7,369 nt of DNA from JBGPIT01 sp041485125 (GTDB taxonomy: Bacteria > Desulfobacterota > Binatia > UTPRO1), in the NCBI GenBank assembly GCA_041485125.1, contig JBGPIT010000259.1:1-7369 (forward strand), given 5' to 3'. Position numbers and translations under genes: made by a program. Positions 1 through 6,318 of this stretch are shown in pieces. The notes beneath the pieces were generated by a model. It saw nothing but the letters and a program-made list of their open reading frames with translations, was not told the DNA's origin and did no database searches. Position 1 is the first letter of the stretch. Every line of letters begins with the position of its first letter.

Positions 1-342
1 CGACTCGGCTACGCGTACGACGCGAGCCTCGGCGACGGCATGCGGCCGCGGCTCCTGCCGGCCGGCATCGCGCAGATCCCGTTCGTGTGGCCCGCCGTCG
101 ACGGCTTCCACTATCTCCGCCCCGAGCCGGTGACGCCGGCCGAGGTGCGGACGCAGTGGCTGCACGCCCTCGAGCGCGTCGCCACCGAAGGCGGCCTCTT
201 CCTCACGATCTGCCACGCCTTCATCACCGGTGTTGACGACGATCGCCTCGCCGTGCTCGAGGATGTGATCGACGCGGCCCTCGCCGACGATCGGCTCGTC
301 ATCGCGACCGCCGGCGACGTCGCGCGTCAGCTAGGAGATTGA
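1..342 (+). CDS. Polysaccharide deacetylase family protein, C-terminal part (5' end outside window)
   Basis: The reading frame is open from base 1 and ends at TGA 340-342, giving 113 residues of a C-terminus. The stretch beginning LGYAYDASLGDG, then IPFVWPAVDGFHYL, LFLTICHAFITG and a final helix ending VIATAGDVARQL follows the C-terminal half of NodB-type polysaccharide deacetylases, especially the PuuE-like branch: strand with YD-S, a substrate-facing IP-W segment, an 'LT-CH-F' strand carrying a late histidine, then LE-hhD-hh helices. The metal-binding N-terminal motifs (D-D, H-xxx-H) lie upstream of the window, so activity cannot be judged. Members remove N- or O-acyl groups from carbohydrates or act on small amide substrates; the substrate here is unknown. 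An ATG at 40-42 is an internal methionine, since homology runs through it. The next gene starts 2 nt after the stop, indicating translational coupling. Confidence 0.8.
   Translation, partial: RLGYAYDASLGDGMRPRLLPAGIAQIPFVWPAVDGFHYLRPEPVTPAEVRTQWLHALERVATEGGLFLTICHAFITGVDDDRLAVLEDVIDAALADDRLVIATAGDVARQLGD
333..337 (+). promoter_or_regulatory. Ribosome binding site that fixes the VOC gene start
   Basis: AGGAG lies inside the last codons of the deacetylase gene, 7 nt before ATG 345. An in-frame TTG at 339 would leave only 1 nt of spacing, so ATG 345 is the better start. Confidence 0.65.
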
Positions 343-344
343 CG

Positions 345-851
345 ATGGACACTCCACGTATCGCGAGCAGCCTCAATCATGTCGCGTACCCGACCGCGGA
401 CACGGCCGCGACGGTGCGCTTCTATACCGAGGTCATGGGCTTCCGACTGGTCGACGCCGTGCGCGGTAGCTGGGAGCCCGAGCGCGGCACCGAGCGCGCC
501 TTCCTACACACGTTCTTCGCGATGGGGAGCGGCGAGATCATCGCCTTTTTCGATCTTCCCGGTCTGCGGCCGCGCGCCGCCGACGACATGCCGCCGTGGG
601 TGCGCCACCTCGCGCTCAGCGTCGACTCGGCGGAGACCCTTGCGGCGTGGCAGGCGCGCCTGCGCGAGCACGGCCTCAAGGTGGTGGGCCCGATCGACCA
701 CGACGGCACCTGGTCGTCGATCTACTTCAGCGACCCGAACGGCCTCACGCTCGAGCTGACGCACCAGTCGCGCGCGCTCGACGAGAACGACGCGAGTCGT
801 GCGGCGGCGATGGTCGCGGAGTGGACGTCGCAGCCGCGGCGCGACGGCTGA
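345..851 (+). CDS. VOC family protein (glyoxalase / extradiol dioxygenase fold)
   Basis: This 168-residue cytoplasmic protein has one vicinal-oxygen-chelate module built of two beta-alpha-beta-beta-beta halves. The first half opens with SLNHVAYPTAD (residues 9-19) and FYTEVMGF (26-33). The second opens with VRHLALSV (86-93) and closes with the diagnostic SSIYFSDPNGLTLELT (124-139). Visible candidate metal ligands are H12, H88 and E137, the usual His/His/Glu pattern of the superfamily. The family includes glyoxalase I, fosfomycin-resistance enzymes, epimerases and extradiol dioxygenases; sequence alone does not choose among them here. The length is slightly above a minimal VOC domain because of a C-terminal helix (about 141-165). 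It sits 2 nt after the deacetylase stop and about 7 nt before the membrane-protein gene, so it is probably part of the same transcript. Whether it shares a pathway with the deacetylase is unknown. Confidence 0.88.
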   Translation: MDTPRIASSLNHVAYPTADTAATVRFYTEVMGFRLVDAVRGSWEPERGTERAFLHTFFAMGSGEIIAFFDLPGLRPRAADDMPPWVRHLALSVDSAETLAAWQARLREHGLKVVGPIDHDGTWSSIYFSDPNGLTLELTHQSRALDENDASRAAAMVAEWTSQPRRDG

Positions 852-858
852 CCGTCGC

Positions 859-1311
859 GTGCGCGTCCTCGTGGCCGTCGCCGGCGGCTTTCTTCTCGCG
901 GTCCTCTGGTTCGATCTGATGTTCGACGTGCAGGTGCGGCGGCTGCGCGGCGCGACACCGGCGGACGCCGAGCGTACGCTCGCGTCGATCGCCGCCTACT
1001 ATCGTCGCGTCGTCGTCGACGCGTGGCCGATGAACCGTCTGGTGGCGACGATGATGCTGGTGATGATCGTCGGCAGCTCGGTGCGGCTCATCGCCGGCAC
1101 GGCACCCCGCTGGCAGGCGGCCCTCGCGCTCGTGCTGGCGCTCGTGCCGACGGGGCTGGCACTCGCGCGCGTGCTCGCGAACGCGGCCCGGCTCGGGACC
1201 AGGAGCGAGCCACCGGCGACGCAGGCCGAGCTCGCCCGGACGATCTATCGCGACCATCTGCTCTGCCTAGCGTGTATCGTCGGCTTCCTCGTCGTGCAGC
1301 TCTCGATGTGA
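859..1311 (+). CDS. Small four-helix integral membrane protein of unknown function
   Basis: I do not recognise the family. From GTG 859 the protein has 150 residues and four hydrophobic segments: an N-terminal helix (VLVAVAGGFLLAVLWF), a second after a ~40-residue polar stretch (LVATMMLVMIVGSSV), a third (ALALVLALVPTGLALARVL), and a C-terminal one (LLCLACIVGFLVVQLSM) that ends at the stop. The first loop carries acidic, arginine and tyrosine residues (ERTLASIAAYYRR). An ATG at 799 in the same frame would add a 20-residue arginine-rich extension overlapping the VOC gene by 53 nt. GTG 859, just after the VOC stop, puts the first helix at the N-terminus and is preferred, although no good Shine-Dalgarno is visible (GTG 871 is a second option). 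Its place as last gene after the VOC gene suggests co-transcription. It converges on the GH1 gene with 22 nt between stops. Confidence 0.6.
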   Translation: MRVLVAVAGGFLLAVLWFDLMFDVQVRRLRGATPADAERTLASIAAYYRRVVVDAWPMNRLVATMMLVMIVGSSVRLIAGTAPRWQAALALVLALVPTGLALARVLANAARLGTRSEPPATQAELARTIYRDHLLCLACIVGFLVVQLSM

Positions 1312-1333
1312 CGCCGGCGGGCGGAGTGTCGCG

Positions 1334-2509
1334 TCAATCCGCGAGCGCGTTGGCGCGCGCGATCGCGCCGAGCCACGACGCGCTCGGCTTCGGATGGCGC
1401 GCCTGCGTCTCGCGATCGACCGCGACCAGCCCGAACTTCGGCCCGTAGCCGTACGCCCACTCGAAGTTGTCGAGGAGGCTCCAGTAGACGTAGCCCTGGA
1501 CGCGGATGCCGTCGGCGAGACAAGCGGCGACGCCGCGCAGCGCGTGCCCGACGTACTCGATGCGCTCGGCGTCGTTGTCGGTGCCGATGCCGTTCTCGGT
1601 GACCAGGAGCGGGGTGCCCGGTGTCATCGCCGCGGCGCGGCGGATGCATGCCTCGAGCGCCTCGGGCCAGAACTCGTAGCCCATCTGCGTGAGCCGTGCG
1701 CTCGGATCGGGCGCGCGCATTCCGTCGGGGCCGTAGCGCACCCGCGTGTAGGTCTGCACGCCGACGAAGTCGTCGCCGCGCGTGGCCGCGAGAAAGACGT
1801 CCTCCATGTCGCGCCGCTCGCGGTCACGGACCGCCTCGCCGCCGTCGACGGCCTGGTAGTCCTGCATCGCGAGCGTCAGGCCGACGGGAACGCCGGGCCG
1901 TGCGACGCGGATCGCCGCGACGCCCTTCCGGTGCGCGTCGATGAAGACCTCGTTGGCGCGCAGGCGCAGCGCAGGATCGCGCGCGCCCGGCGGGAAGACG
2001 CCCCAGTGATGACCGAGCTCCGCGACGATGTTCGGCTCGTTGATCGTGCAGGCGCGATCGATCGCGTCGCCGAGGTGGCCGGCCGCGCGCGCGCAGAAGC
2101 GGGCGAAGTGATCGGCCGTCGCAGGGTTCGTCCAGCCGCCGCGCGCCGTGAGCCAGCGCGGCGTCGTGAAGTGGTGGAACGTGACGATGGTCGCGAGGCC
2201 GCGCGCGTGGCAGGCGTCGCACACCCGGCGGTAGTGCTCGAGCGCCGCGCGCGAGAGCTCGCCGTCCTCGGGCTCGATGCGGCTCCACTCGAGCGAGAAG
2301 CGGTAGGCGTTGAATCCGAGCCCGGCGAGCACATCGAGGTCGCCCGCGTAGCGGTGGTACTGATCGCACGCGTCGCCGCTCGGCTCGCGACAGGGCGAGC
2401 CCGGCGTGTGCTCCCACTGCCACCAATCGTTGTTCCAGTTGCCGCCCTCGACCTGATGCGCCGCGGTCGCGGTGCCCCAGACGAATCCCGCCGGAAAGCC
2501 CGTCGTCAT
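1334..2509 (-). CDS. GH1 family beta-glucosidase
   Basis: A 391-residue glycoside hydrolase family 1 enzyme that should cleave non-reducing terminal beta-glucosides by a retaining mechanism. The N-terminal signature FPAGFVWGTATAAHQVEG (residues 5-22) supports ATG 2509 as start. The catalytic acid/base lies in TINEPN (E158) and the nucleophile in LLVTENG (E305). Other expected sugar-binding residues are present: Q19, H112, N157, Y254, and W343/E350/W351 in YWSLLDNFEW. The usual Asn of the GxNYY segment is replaced in GVQTYTR (residues 250-256). No signal peptide is seen, so it is cytoplasmic. It is shorter than typical GH1 enzymes (about 440-480 residues), yet all catalytic blocks are there, so loops rather than core elements appear reduced. 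It is divergent from the glucanase-like gene across 194 nt, suggesting a shared regulatory region and a role in final hydrolysis of imported gluco-oligosaccharides. Beta-galactosidase, fucosidase or other GH1 specificities cannot be excluded. Confidence 0.93.
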   Translation of the reverse strand: MTTGFPAGFVWGTATAAHQVEGGNWNNDWWQWEHTPGSPCREPSGDACDQYHRYAGDLDVLAGLGFNAYRFSLEWSRIEPEDGELSRAALEHYRRVCDACHARGLATIVTFHHFTTPRWLTARGGWTNPATADHFARFCARAAGHLGDAIDRACTINEPNIVAELGHHWGVFPPGARDPALRLRANEVFIDAHRKGVAAIRVARPGVPVGLTLAMQDYQAVDGGEAVRDRERRDMEDVFLAATRGDDFVGVQTYTRVRYGPDGMRAPDPSARLTQMGYEFWPEALEACIRRAAAMTPGTPLLVTENGIGTDNDAERIEYVGHALRGVAACLADGIRVQGYVYWSLLDNFEWAYGYGPKFGLVAVDRETQARHPKPSASWLGAIARANALAD

Positions 2510-2703
2510 GCGAGCGAAGCCTATCGTGGGCGCCGTGGCGCTCGTCAAGGCTGGTTCGCGGGGAGACGCGCGCCGCGCTTCTTGGCACAATAGGTCTCGT
2601 GCACTCCGACGAGCACCGTCGCCGCCACTCGCTGGTCCTCCTGATCCGCCGGAAGTCTGCATCGACCGGCCGAACCTTGCCTCACGCGCGCTGAACGAGC
2701 GGC
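2510..2703. other. Divergent intergenic region between GH1 and DUF3131/glucoamylase-like genes
   Basis: These 194 nt separate two divergently transcribed carbohydrate genes and must hold their promoters unless these lie further upstream. I see no strong sigma-70 pair, no clear operator palindrome and no credible small gene. On the + strand, a TGGCAC at 2583-2588 resembles half of a sigma-54 promoter but lacks the GC element at the right distance. An in-frame TGA at 2692-2694 closes the frame ahead of GTG 2704. Confidence 0.5.
2520..2548 (-). promoter_or_regulatory. Weak candidate sigma-70 promoter for the GH1 gene
   Basis: Read on the - strand, TTGACG (2548-2543) is a good -35 match and is followed after 17 nt by GATAGG (2525-2520), which shares only the central ATA with the -10 consensus. 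The transcript would begin a few bases before ATG 2509 and be nearly leaderless. No Shine-Dalgarno is visible before that ATG, which fits but does not prove this. Confidence 0.2.
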
Positions 2704-4425
2704 GTGCGTCGACTCGCGATCGCGCTCGGGCTCGTCGCCCTCCTCGTGGTGTCGGCCGTCGGTGCGCCCGGAGCCCGCGGTGAAGACACTGCCGCGAGCG
2801 TCCGCGCCGACGAAGCTCTGACCCCGACTCCCGCCGGCGCCGTCGCGGACAGCACGCCCGTACCGCCACCAACACCCGCCGATCCACTGTCGCCGAGCGC
2901 GACGACCGCCGCGGCGCCGGTCGTCGCGTCGGAACCGAGCCCGAGCCCGCCGCCGGTCGCCTTGGTATGCCCGTTCGGCGCGATTCGCCTCTTCGACAGC
3001 GGCCGCGCCCCGTCCGAGGACGACCCGGTCATCGCGTCGAAGAAGCGGGCGTGGGAAGCGACCCTCGGCGGTGAGATCGCGGCCCGCCCGCAGGTGCGCG
3101 CGCGGATGCGCGGCCTGCCGACCCGGTTCCTCGCCGACCGCGCCACGCTCCCGACCGACGACCGTGCCCTCGTCGAGCGCATCGCGCGCGACACGTGGAC
3201 CGGCCTCGACGCGCTGACCGACCGCGAGAACGGCCTGCCCGTCGATCACGTCAGGCTCATGACCCTGCCAGAAGGCGGTGCGACCGAGTGGCGGGTCGGC
3301 GACTACACCAACATCACCAACGTCGGCCTGCACCTGATCGCGATCGTCGCCGCCTACGATCTCGAGCTGCTCCCCGAGACGGACGCAATGGAACGCGTGC
3401 GCCGCATCCTCGACACGCTCGACACCCTCGAGACCGAGCACGGCCTCTTCTTCAACTACTACGACACCACCTCGCTCGAGCGGACGAGCAACTTTCTCTC
3501 CTTCGTCGACACCAGCTGGTTGACAGCAGGCCTGATCGTCGTGCGTATGACGTTCGCCGAGCTCGCGGAGCGAGCCTCGAAGCTGATCGAGCGGACGGAC
3601 TACGGGTTCTTCTATGACGACGAGCGGCGCGAGATGTCGCACGGCTACTACGTCCAGCGCCACGCGCGCTCGCGCTATCACTACGGCGTGCTCTACACCG
3701 AGGCGCGCTTGGGCAACCTGATCGCGATCGGCAAAGGCGACGTGCCCGAGGACCCGTGGTTCTCGATGGTGCGCACCTATCCGCCCGACTGCGCGGGGCA
3801 GACCCAGACGCCGGCCGGCGTGACGACCAAGACCGTCCGCGGCCATACGTTCACCGCCGGTCACTACGAATGGGGCGGCGTCTCCTACGTGCCGTCGTGG
3901 GGCGGCAGCATGTTCGAGGCGCTCATGCCGGCGCTCGTCCTCGACGAGCAGCGCCACGCGCCGCGGAGCCTCGGCGCCAACGACGTCGCGCATGCCACGG
4001 TGCAACGTCGGTATGCCGCCGAGGAGCTCGACTACCCGGTCTGGGGTATGTCGCCGTCCGCGACCCCGGGCGCCGACGACTATGGCGAGTACGGCGTGCG
4101 CGTCCTCGGCTCGCGCGGCTACCGCCCCGGCGCCGTGACGCCGCACGCGGCCGGTCTCGCGCTGCTGGTCACGCCGACGGAGGCGATCGCCGATCTCCGT
4201 GCGCTCATCGACCGCTACGACGTCTACGGCGAGTACGGCTTCTACGACGCCGTCGAGCCAAAAACAGGCGACGTCGCGCCGGCGTATCTCGCGCTCGATC
4301 AGTCGATGCTCTTCATCGCCGCCGCGAACTACTTGAAGCCGCACTGCATCCAGGAGCGCTTCGCCGCCGACCCGATCGTTCAGAAGGCGCTGCCCGTCAT
4401 CGGCGCCGAAGACTTCTTCGACTGA
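2704..4425 (+). CDS. Secreted DUF3131 / glucoamylase-like domain protein (putative beta-glucan hydrolase)
   Basis: A 573-residue exported protein. Residues 1-26 form a signal peptide (RR, hydrophobic core LAIALGLVALLVVSAVG, likely cleavage after ARG). Residues about 40-85 are a Pro/Thr/Ala/Ser-rich linker. A DUF3131-type region follows (about 150-300), with VGDYTNITNVGLHL at 198-211, LDTLDTLE at 236-243 and FVDTSWLTAG at 267-276. The C-terminal part (about 310-547) matches glucoamylase-like (PF10091, COG5368) proteins: SWGGSMFEALMP (398-409), YPVWGMSPSA (444-453), GVTPHAAGLAL-like 476-487, YGEYGFYDAV (508-517) and ALDQSMLFIAAANYL (530-544). That fold is an (alpha/alpha)6 barrel shared with GH144 beta-1,2-glucanases and the C-terminal part of cyclic beta-1,2-glucan synthases, so a beta-glucan substrate is plausible but unproven. 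Conserved acids E405, E510, D515 and D532 are candidates for function. GTG 2704 is chosen because it begins exactly at the signal peptide and a stop lies 9 nt upstream. The next gene is linked by a mini-ORF. Confidence 0.82.
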   Translation: MRRLAIALGLVALLVVSAVGAPGARGEDTAASVRADEALTPTPAGAVADSTPVPPPTPADPLSPSATTAAAPVVASEPSPSPPPVALVCPFGAIRLFDSGRAPSEDDPVIASKKRAWEATLGGEIAARPQVRARMRGLPTRFLADRATLPTDDRALVERIARDTWTGLDALTDRENGLPVDHVRLMTLPEGGATEWRVGDYTNITNVGLHLIAIVAAYDLELLPETDAMERVRRILDTLDTLETEHGLFFNYYDTTSLERTSNFLSFVDTSWLTAGLIVVRMTFAELAERASKLIERTDYGFFYDDERREMSHGYYVQRHARSRYHYGVLYTEARLGNLIAIGKGDVPEDPWFSMVRTYPPDCAGQTQTPAGVTTKTVRGHTFTAGHYEWGGVSYVPSWGGSMFEALMPALVLDEQRHAPRSLGANDVAHATVQRRYAAEELDYPVWGMSPSATPGADDYGEYGVRVLGSRGYRPGAVTPHAAGLALLVTPTEAIADLRALIDRYDVYGEYGFYDAVEPKTGDVAPAYLALDQSMLFIAAANYLKPHCIQERFAADPIVQKALPVIGAEDFFD

Positions 4426-4445
4426 TGCGAGCGGGCCGGCGCTGA
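4425..4445 (+). other. Six-codon mini-ORF bridging two genes by TGATG overlaps
   Basis: The stop of the glucoamylase-like gene (TGA 4423-4425) overlaps an ATG at 4425. That ATG opens six codons (MRAGRR) ending at TGA 4443-4445, which in turn overlaps the ATG of the ABC ATPase at 4445. No Shine-Dalgarno precedes either start, so termination-reinitiation could carry ribosomes across the junction. It may be coincidence: in GC-rich DNA such overlaps are common. It is not claimed to encode a functional peptide. Confidence 0.35.
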
Positions 4446-5596
4446 TGGCGAGCGTCACCCTCGACGGCGTCGGCAAGACCTACCCGAACGGCACCGAAGC
4501 CGTCGCCGACGTCAGCCTCGCGATCGCCGACGGCGAGCTACTCGTGCTTGTCGGCCCGTCCGGGTGCGGCAAGTCGACGTTGCTGCGCATGATCGCCGGC
4601 CTCGAGACGGTGACCAGCGGCACGTTGAAGATCGGCGACGGCGTCGTGAACACGCTCTCGCCGCAAGCGCGGAACGTCGCGATGGTGTTCCAGGACTATG
4701 CGCTCTACCCGCACATGACGGTGCGCCGGAACCTCGAGTTACCTCTCCGCATGCGGAAGATGCCGGCCGACGAGATGGAGCGTCGCGTACGGTCCGTCGC
4801 CGACCTCCTCGGCCTCGGTGAGCTCCTCGACCGCTTGCCGAAGCAGCTCTCCGGCGGGCAGCGCCAGCGCGTCGCGATGGGCCGCGCCCTCGTCCGCGAG
4901 CCCGCGGTCTTCCTGCTCGACGAGCCGCTCTCGAACCTCGATGCCAAGCTGCGCGTGCAAGTGCGCGCCGAGATCGCCGAGCTCCAGCAGCGCACCAAGA
5001 CGACGATGATCTACGTCACCCACGACCAGGTCGAAGCGATGACCCTCGGCGATCGCGTCGCCGTCATGGACCGCGGACGCTTGCAGCAAGTCGCGCCGCC
5101 CGCCGAGCTCTACGAGCATCCGGCGAGCGCGTTCGTCGCGGGCTTCATCGGCAATCCGCCCATGAACCTGCTGCCGGCGCGGCTCCGACTCGACGGTGAA
5201 CGGATCGTCGTCACGATCGCCGATCAACGCCTCACGCTTCCGGCCGAGGGCGTCGCAGCGAAGGTCGCGCGGGACGGCGCGGGCGACCAGGAGATCACGA
5301 CGGGGATTCGGCCGGAGGCATTGCACCTGGTCTCCGACGACGAGGCGGGCGCCGCGCTTCACGCCACGGTCGAGCACGTCGAGTGGCTCGGCCACGAGAC
5401 GCTCGCCTACGTCGCGATCGGTACGGGTAAGGACGCCGTCCGTCTGGTCGCGCGCCTCCCCGGAATGCGCTCGCTCACCAAAGACGATCGCGTGAACCTC
5501 ACGTTCGATCCGGCGAGCCTTCATCTCTTCGCCCCCGACGGTCGAGCGATCTCGAGCGAGGGAACCGCCCCGCCTTTAGTTACACCCCGCCAATAA
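4445..5596 (+). CDS. Carbohydrate ABC transporter ATP-binding protein (MalK/UgpC/MsmK, CUT1 type)
   Basis: A 383-residue ATPase that would power a carbohydrate importer at the cytoplasmic face of the inner membrane. All nucleotide-binding motifs are intact: Walker A GPSGCGKST (37-45), Q-loop Q83 in VFQDYALYPH, signature LSGGQ (135-139), Walker B VFLLDE (155-160), D-loop SNLD (163-166) and switch H193 in YVTHDQ. FIGNPPMNLL (234-243) marks the passage into the C-terminal TOBE/OB regulatory domain (to about 365), with TGIRPEALHL (286-295) typical of the MalK/UgpC group. Length and architecture are normal for CUT1 ATPases, which serve di- and oligosaccharides or glycerol phosphates. No permease or binding-protein gene is in the window. 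It may serve permeases encoded elsewhere, as multi-use MsmK-type ATPases do. Its position after the secreted glucanase-like gene suggests uptake of glucan fragments. The C-terminal tail (about 368-383) is Pro/Ser/Thr-rich and probably disordered. Confidence 0.95.
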   Translation: MASVTLDGVGKTYPNGTEAVADVSLAIADGELLVLVGPSGCGKSTLLRMIAGLETVTSGTLKIGDGVVNTLSPQARNVAMVFQDYALYPHMTVRRNLELPLRMRKMPADEMERRVRSVADLLGLGELLDRLPKQLSGGQRQRVAMGRALVREPAVFLLDEPLSNLDAKLRVQVRAEIAELQQRTKTTMIYVTHDQVEAMTLGDRVAVMDRGRLQQVAPPAELYEHPASAFVAGFIGNPPMNLLPARLRLDGERIVVTIADQRLTLPAEGVAAKVARDGAGDQEITTGIRPEALHLVSDDEAGAALHATVEHVEWLGHETLAYVAIGTGKDAVRLVARLPGMRSLTKDDRVNLTFDPASLHLFAPDGRAISSEGTAPPLVTPRQ

Positions 5597-5659
5597 GGTG
5601 TTCCGAGTAAGCCTCCGTCTCACTTCGTGCGCGCGCCGGTCAATTGCCATGTTGGTGGC

Positions 5660-5905
5660 ATGACAGAGTGGGACGTCATCGTGGTCGGTGCCGGCTCCGC
5701 CGGCGCGGCACTCGCGGCCTGCGGATCCTGCAAGATGGGCTCGCCCGACGATCCTTCGGCGGTTGTCGACCCGACGTGCCGGTTCATCGGCGTCGACGGC
5801 CTCTCGGTCGTCGATGCATCCATCATCCCGGTCATTCCACGCGCGAACACCCATCTCACGGCGGTGATGATCGCCGAACGGGCCGCCTCGTTCCTGATCG
5901 GGTGA
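5660..5905 (+). pseudogene. GMC oxidoreductase relic with large in-frame internal deletion
   Basis: The 81-residue frame joins two ends of a glucose-methanol-choline (GMC) oxidoreductase. Residues 1-20 (MTEWDVIVVGAGSAGAALAA) are the start of the FAD-binding beta-alpha-beta unit with GAGSAG at 10-15. Residues 21-80 are the C-terminal signature of the same family: CGSCKMGSPDDPSAVVDP, then GVDGLSVVDASIIPVIPRANTH and TAVMIAERAA. In intact members (about 500-560 residues) several hundred residues lie between them. The join is at about 5719/5720, just before the cysteine that normally follows the active-site histidine of the H-P-x-G-T-C motif, so that histidine and the substrate domain are gone. 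No flavoenzyme activity is expected. The frame is uninterrupted, so a recent deletion, a recombination product or an assembly join are all possible. ATG 5660 is chosen because it opens the FAD motif; ATG 5627 would add 11 residues. It starts 63 nt after the ATPase stop; no good Shine-Dalgarno is seen. Confidence 0.8.
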
Positions 5906-5956
5906 CTGCGCTGGCGTGTCGCAGGCGGAAGAGTCTGGCCGTTTTCGTCTTAAGTC

Positions 5957-5973
5957 TCGGACATCGAGTCCGA
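5957..5973. other. Small perfect stem-loop between GMC relic and antitoxin gene
   Basis: TCGGAC (5957-5962) and GTCCGA (5968-5973) form a 6-bp perfect stem with a 5-nt loop, between the ends of two convergent genes. Neither strand shows a following T-run, so an intrinsic terminator is not convincing. The rest of 5906-6018 shows no feature. Confidence 0.3.
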
Positions 5974-6018
5974 ATCTTCCGGCTCTCGATGGTTACGGGG
6001 GGTCTCGGCTTCGCGGAG

Positions 6019-6318
6019 TTAGGCCGAGCGGCGAGCGCGGCGGAGGTCAACGATCAGCTCGAGGCCCAGCGCTTCGGCGATGCGACGAAGCGTGTCGAGG
6101 TTCGGCGTCACCCCGCCCGCCTCGAGCCGCGCGATGGCCGGCTGCGTGCTGCCGATGCGAGCAGCTAGCTCGGCCTGTGTAAGGCCCAGACGCTCGCGTG
6201 CTTCGCGAACCCGTGCGGCAATCTCGAATGTTTCCTTGGCATGCCGGTAGCCTGTGCGTCGTGCGACCGAAACCTTACGCTCGCGCTTGAGGGCGCTCCA
6301 GCTCCTTCGGTCAGTCAT
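6019..6318 (-). CDS. XRE-family antitoxin (HigA/RelB-type helix-turn-helix)
   Basis: This 99-residue protein carries a Cro/C1-type helix-turn-helix at about residues 35-88: ARVREARERLGLTQAELAARIG, then STQPAIARLEAGGVTPNLDTLRRIAEALG, which includes the classic recognition helix and the conserved 'T-LRRIAEALG' end. XRE proteins directly downstream of RelE/HigB-type toxins neutralise the toxin and repress the operon, usually by binding a promoter palindrome. The basic N-terminal extension (residues 1-30) is the likely toxin contact region, by inference. ATG 6318 is preferred to ATG 6327 because GGAGG (6332-6328) lies 9 nt before 6318 but directly abuts 6327. The start lies inside the toxin gene, an 8-nt overlap that couples their translation. 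The toxin-before-antitoxin order is that of higBA and Gp49/XRE pairs. Confidence 0.9.
   Translation of the reverse strand: MTDRRSWSALKRERKVSVARRTGYRHAKETFEIAARVREARERLGLTQAELAARIGSTQPAIARLEAGGVTPNLDTLRRIAEALGLELIVDLRRARRSA

Noticed and set aside
745..1257. 170-residue frame on the - strand opposite the VOC and membrane-protein genes
   Set aside because: Arg/His-rich shadow with no recognisable domain, and it conflicts with two better-supported + strand genes.
1309..1336. TGACGC/GCGTCA inverted repeat spanning the two convergent stop codons
   Set aside because: The symmetry comes mostly from two convergent TGA stops. A 16-nt loop and no T-run make a bidirectional terminator unlikely.
1394..2593. 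399-residue open frame on the + strand opposite GH1
   Set aside because: It is antisense to a gene with both catalytic motifs, and its composition (Arg, Ala, Asp, Val) is that of a shadow frame.
2583..2600. Sigma-54-like TGGCAC in the divergent promoter region
   Set aside because: The GC element expected 10 nt after the GG is absent, so only half of the motif is present.
2545..4476. 643-residue open frame on the - strand opposite the glucoamylase-like gene
   Set aside because: Long antisense frames are expected in GC-rich coding DNA. Its translation is low-complexity Arg/Val/Asp-rich with no family motif, while the + strand frame has a signal peptide and conserved domains.
5582..5601. Possible terminator after the ABC ATPase (ACACC/GGTGT hairpin)
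   Set aside because: Only five base pairs around a 10-nt loop containing the stop codon, and no T-run after it.
5957..5985. tRNA-like T-arm (GGACATCGAGTCC) after the GMC relic, as a possible attachment-site remnant
   Set aside because: The loop lacks the TTC start, there is no acceptor or anticodon arm, and no CCA end follows.
6004..6028. CTCGGC/GCCGAG hairpin at the end of the antitoxin gene
   Set aside because: Six base pairs with a 13-nt loop overlapping the stop codon and no T-run on either strand; too weak for a terminator.
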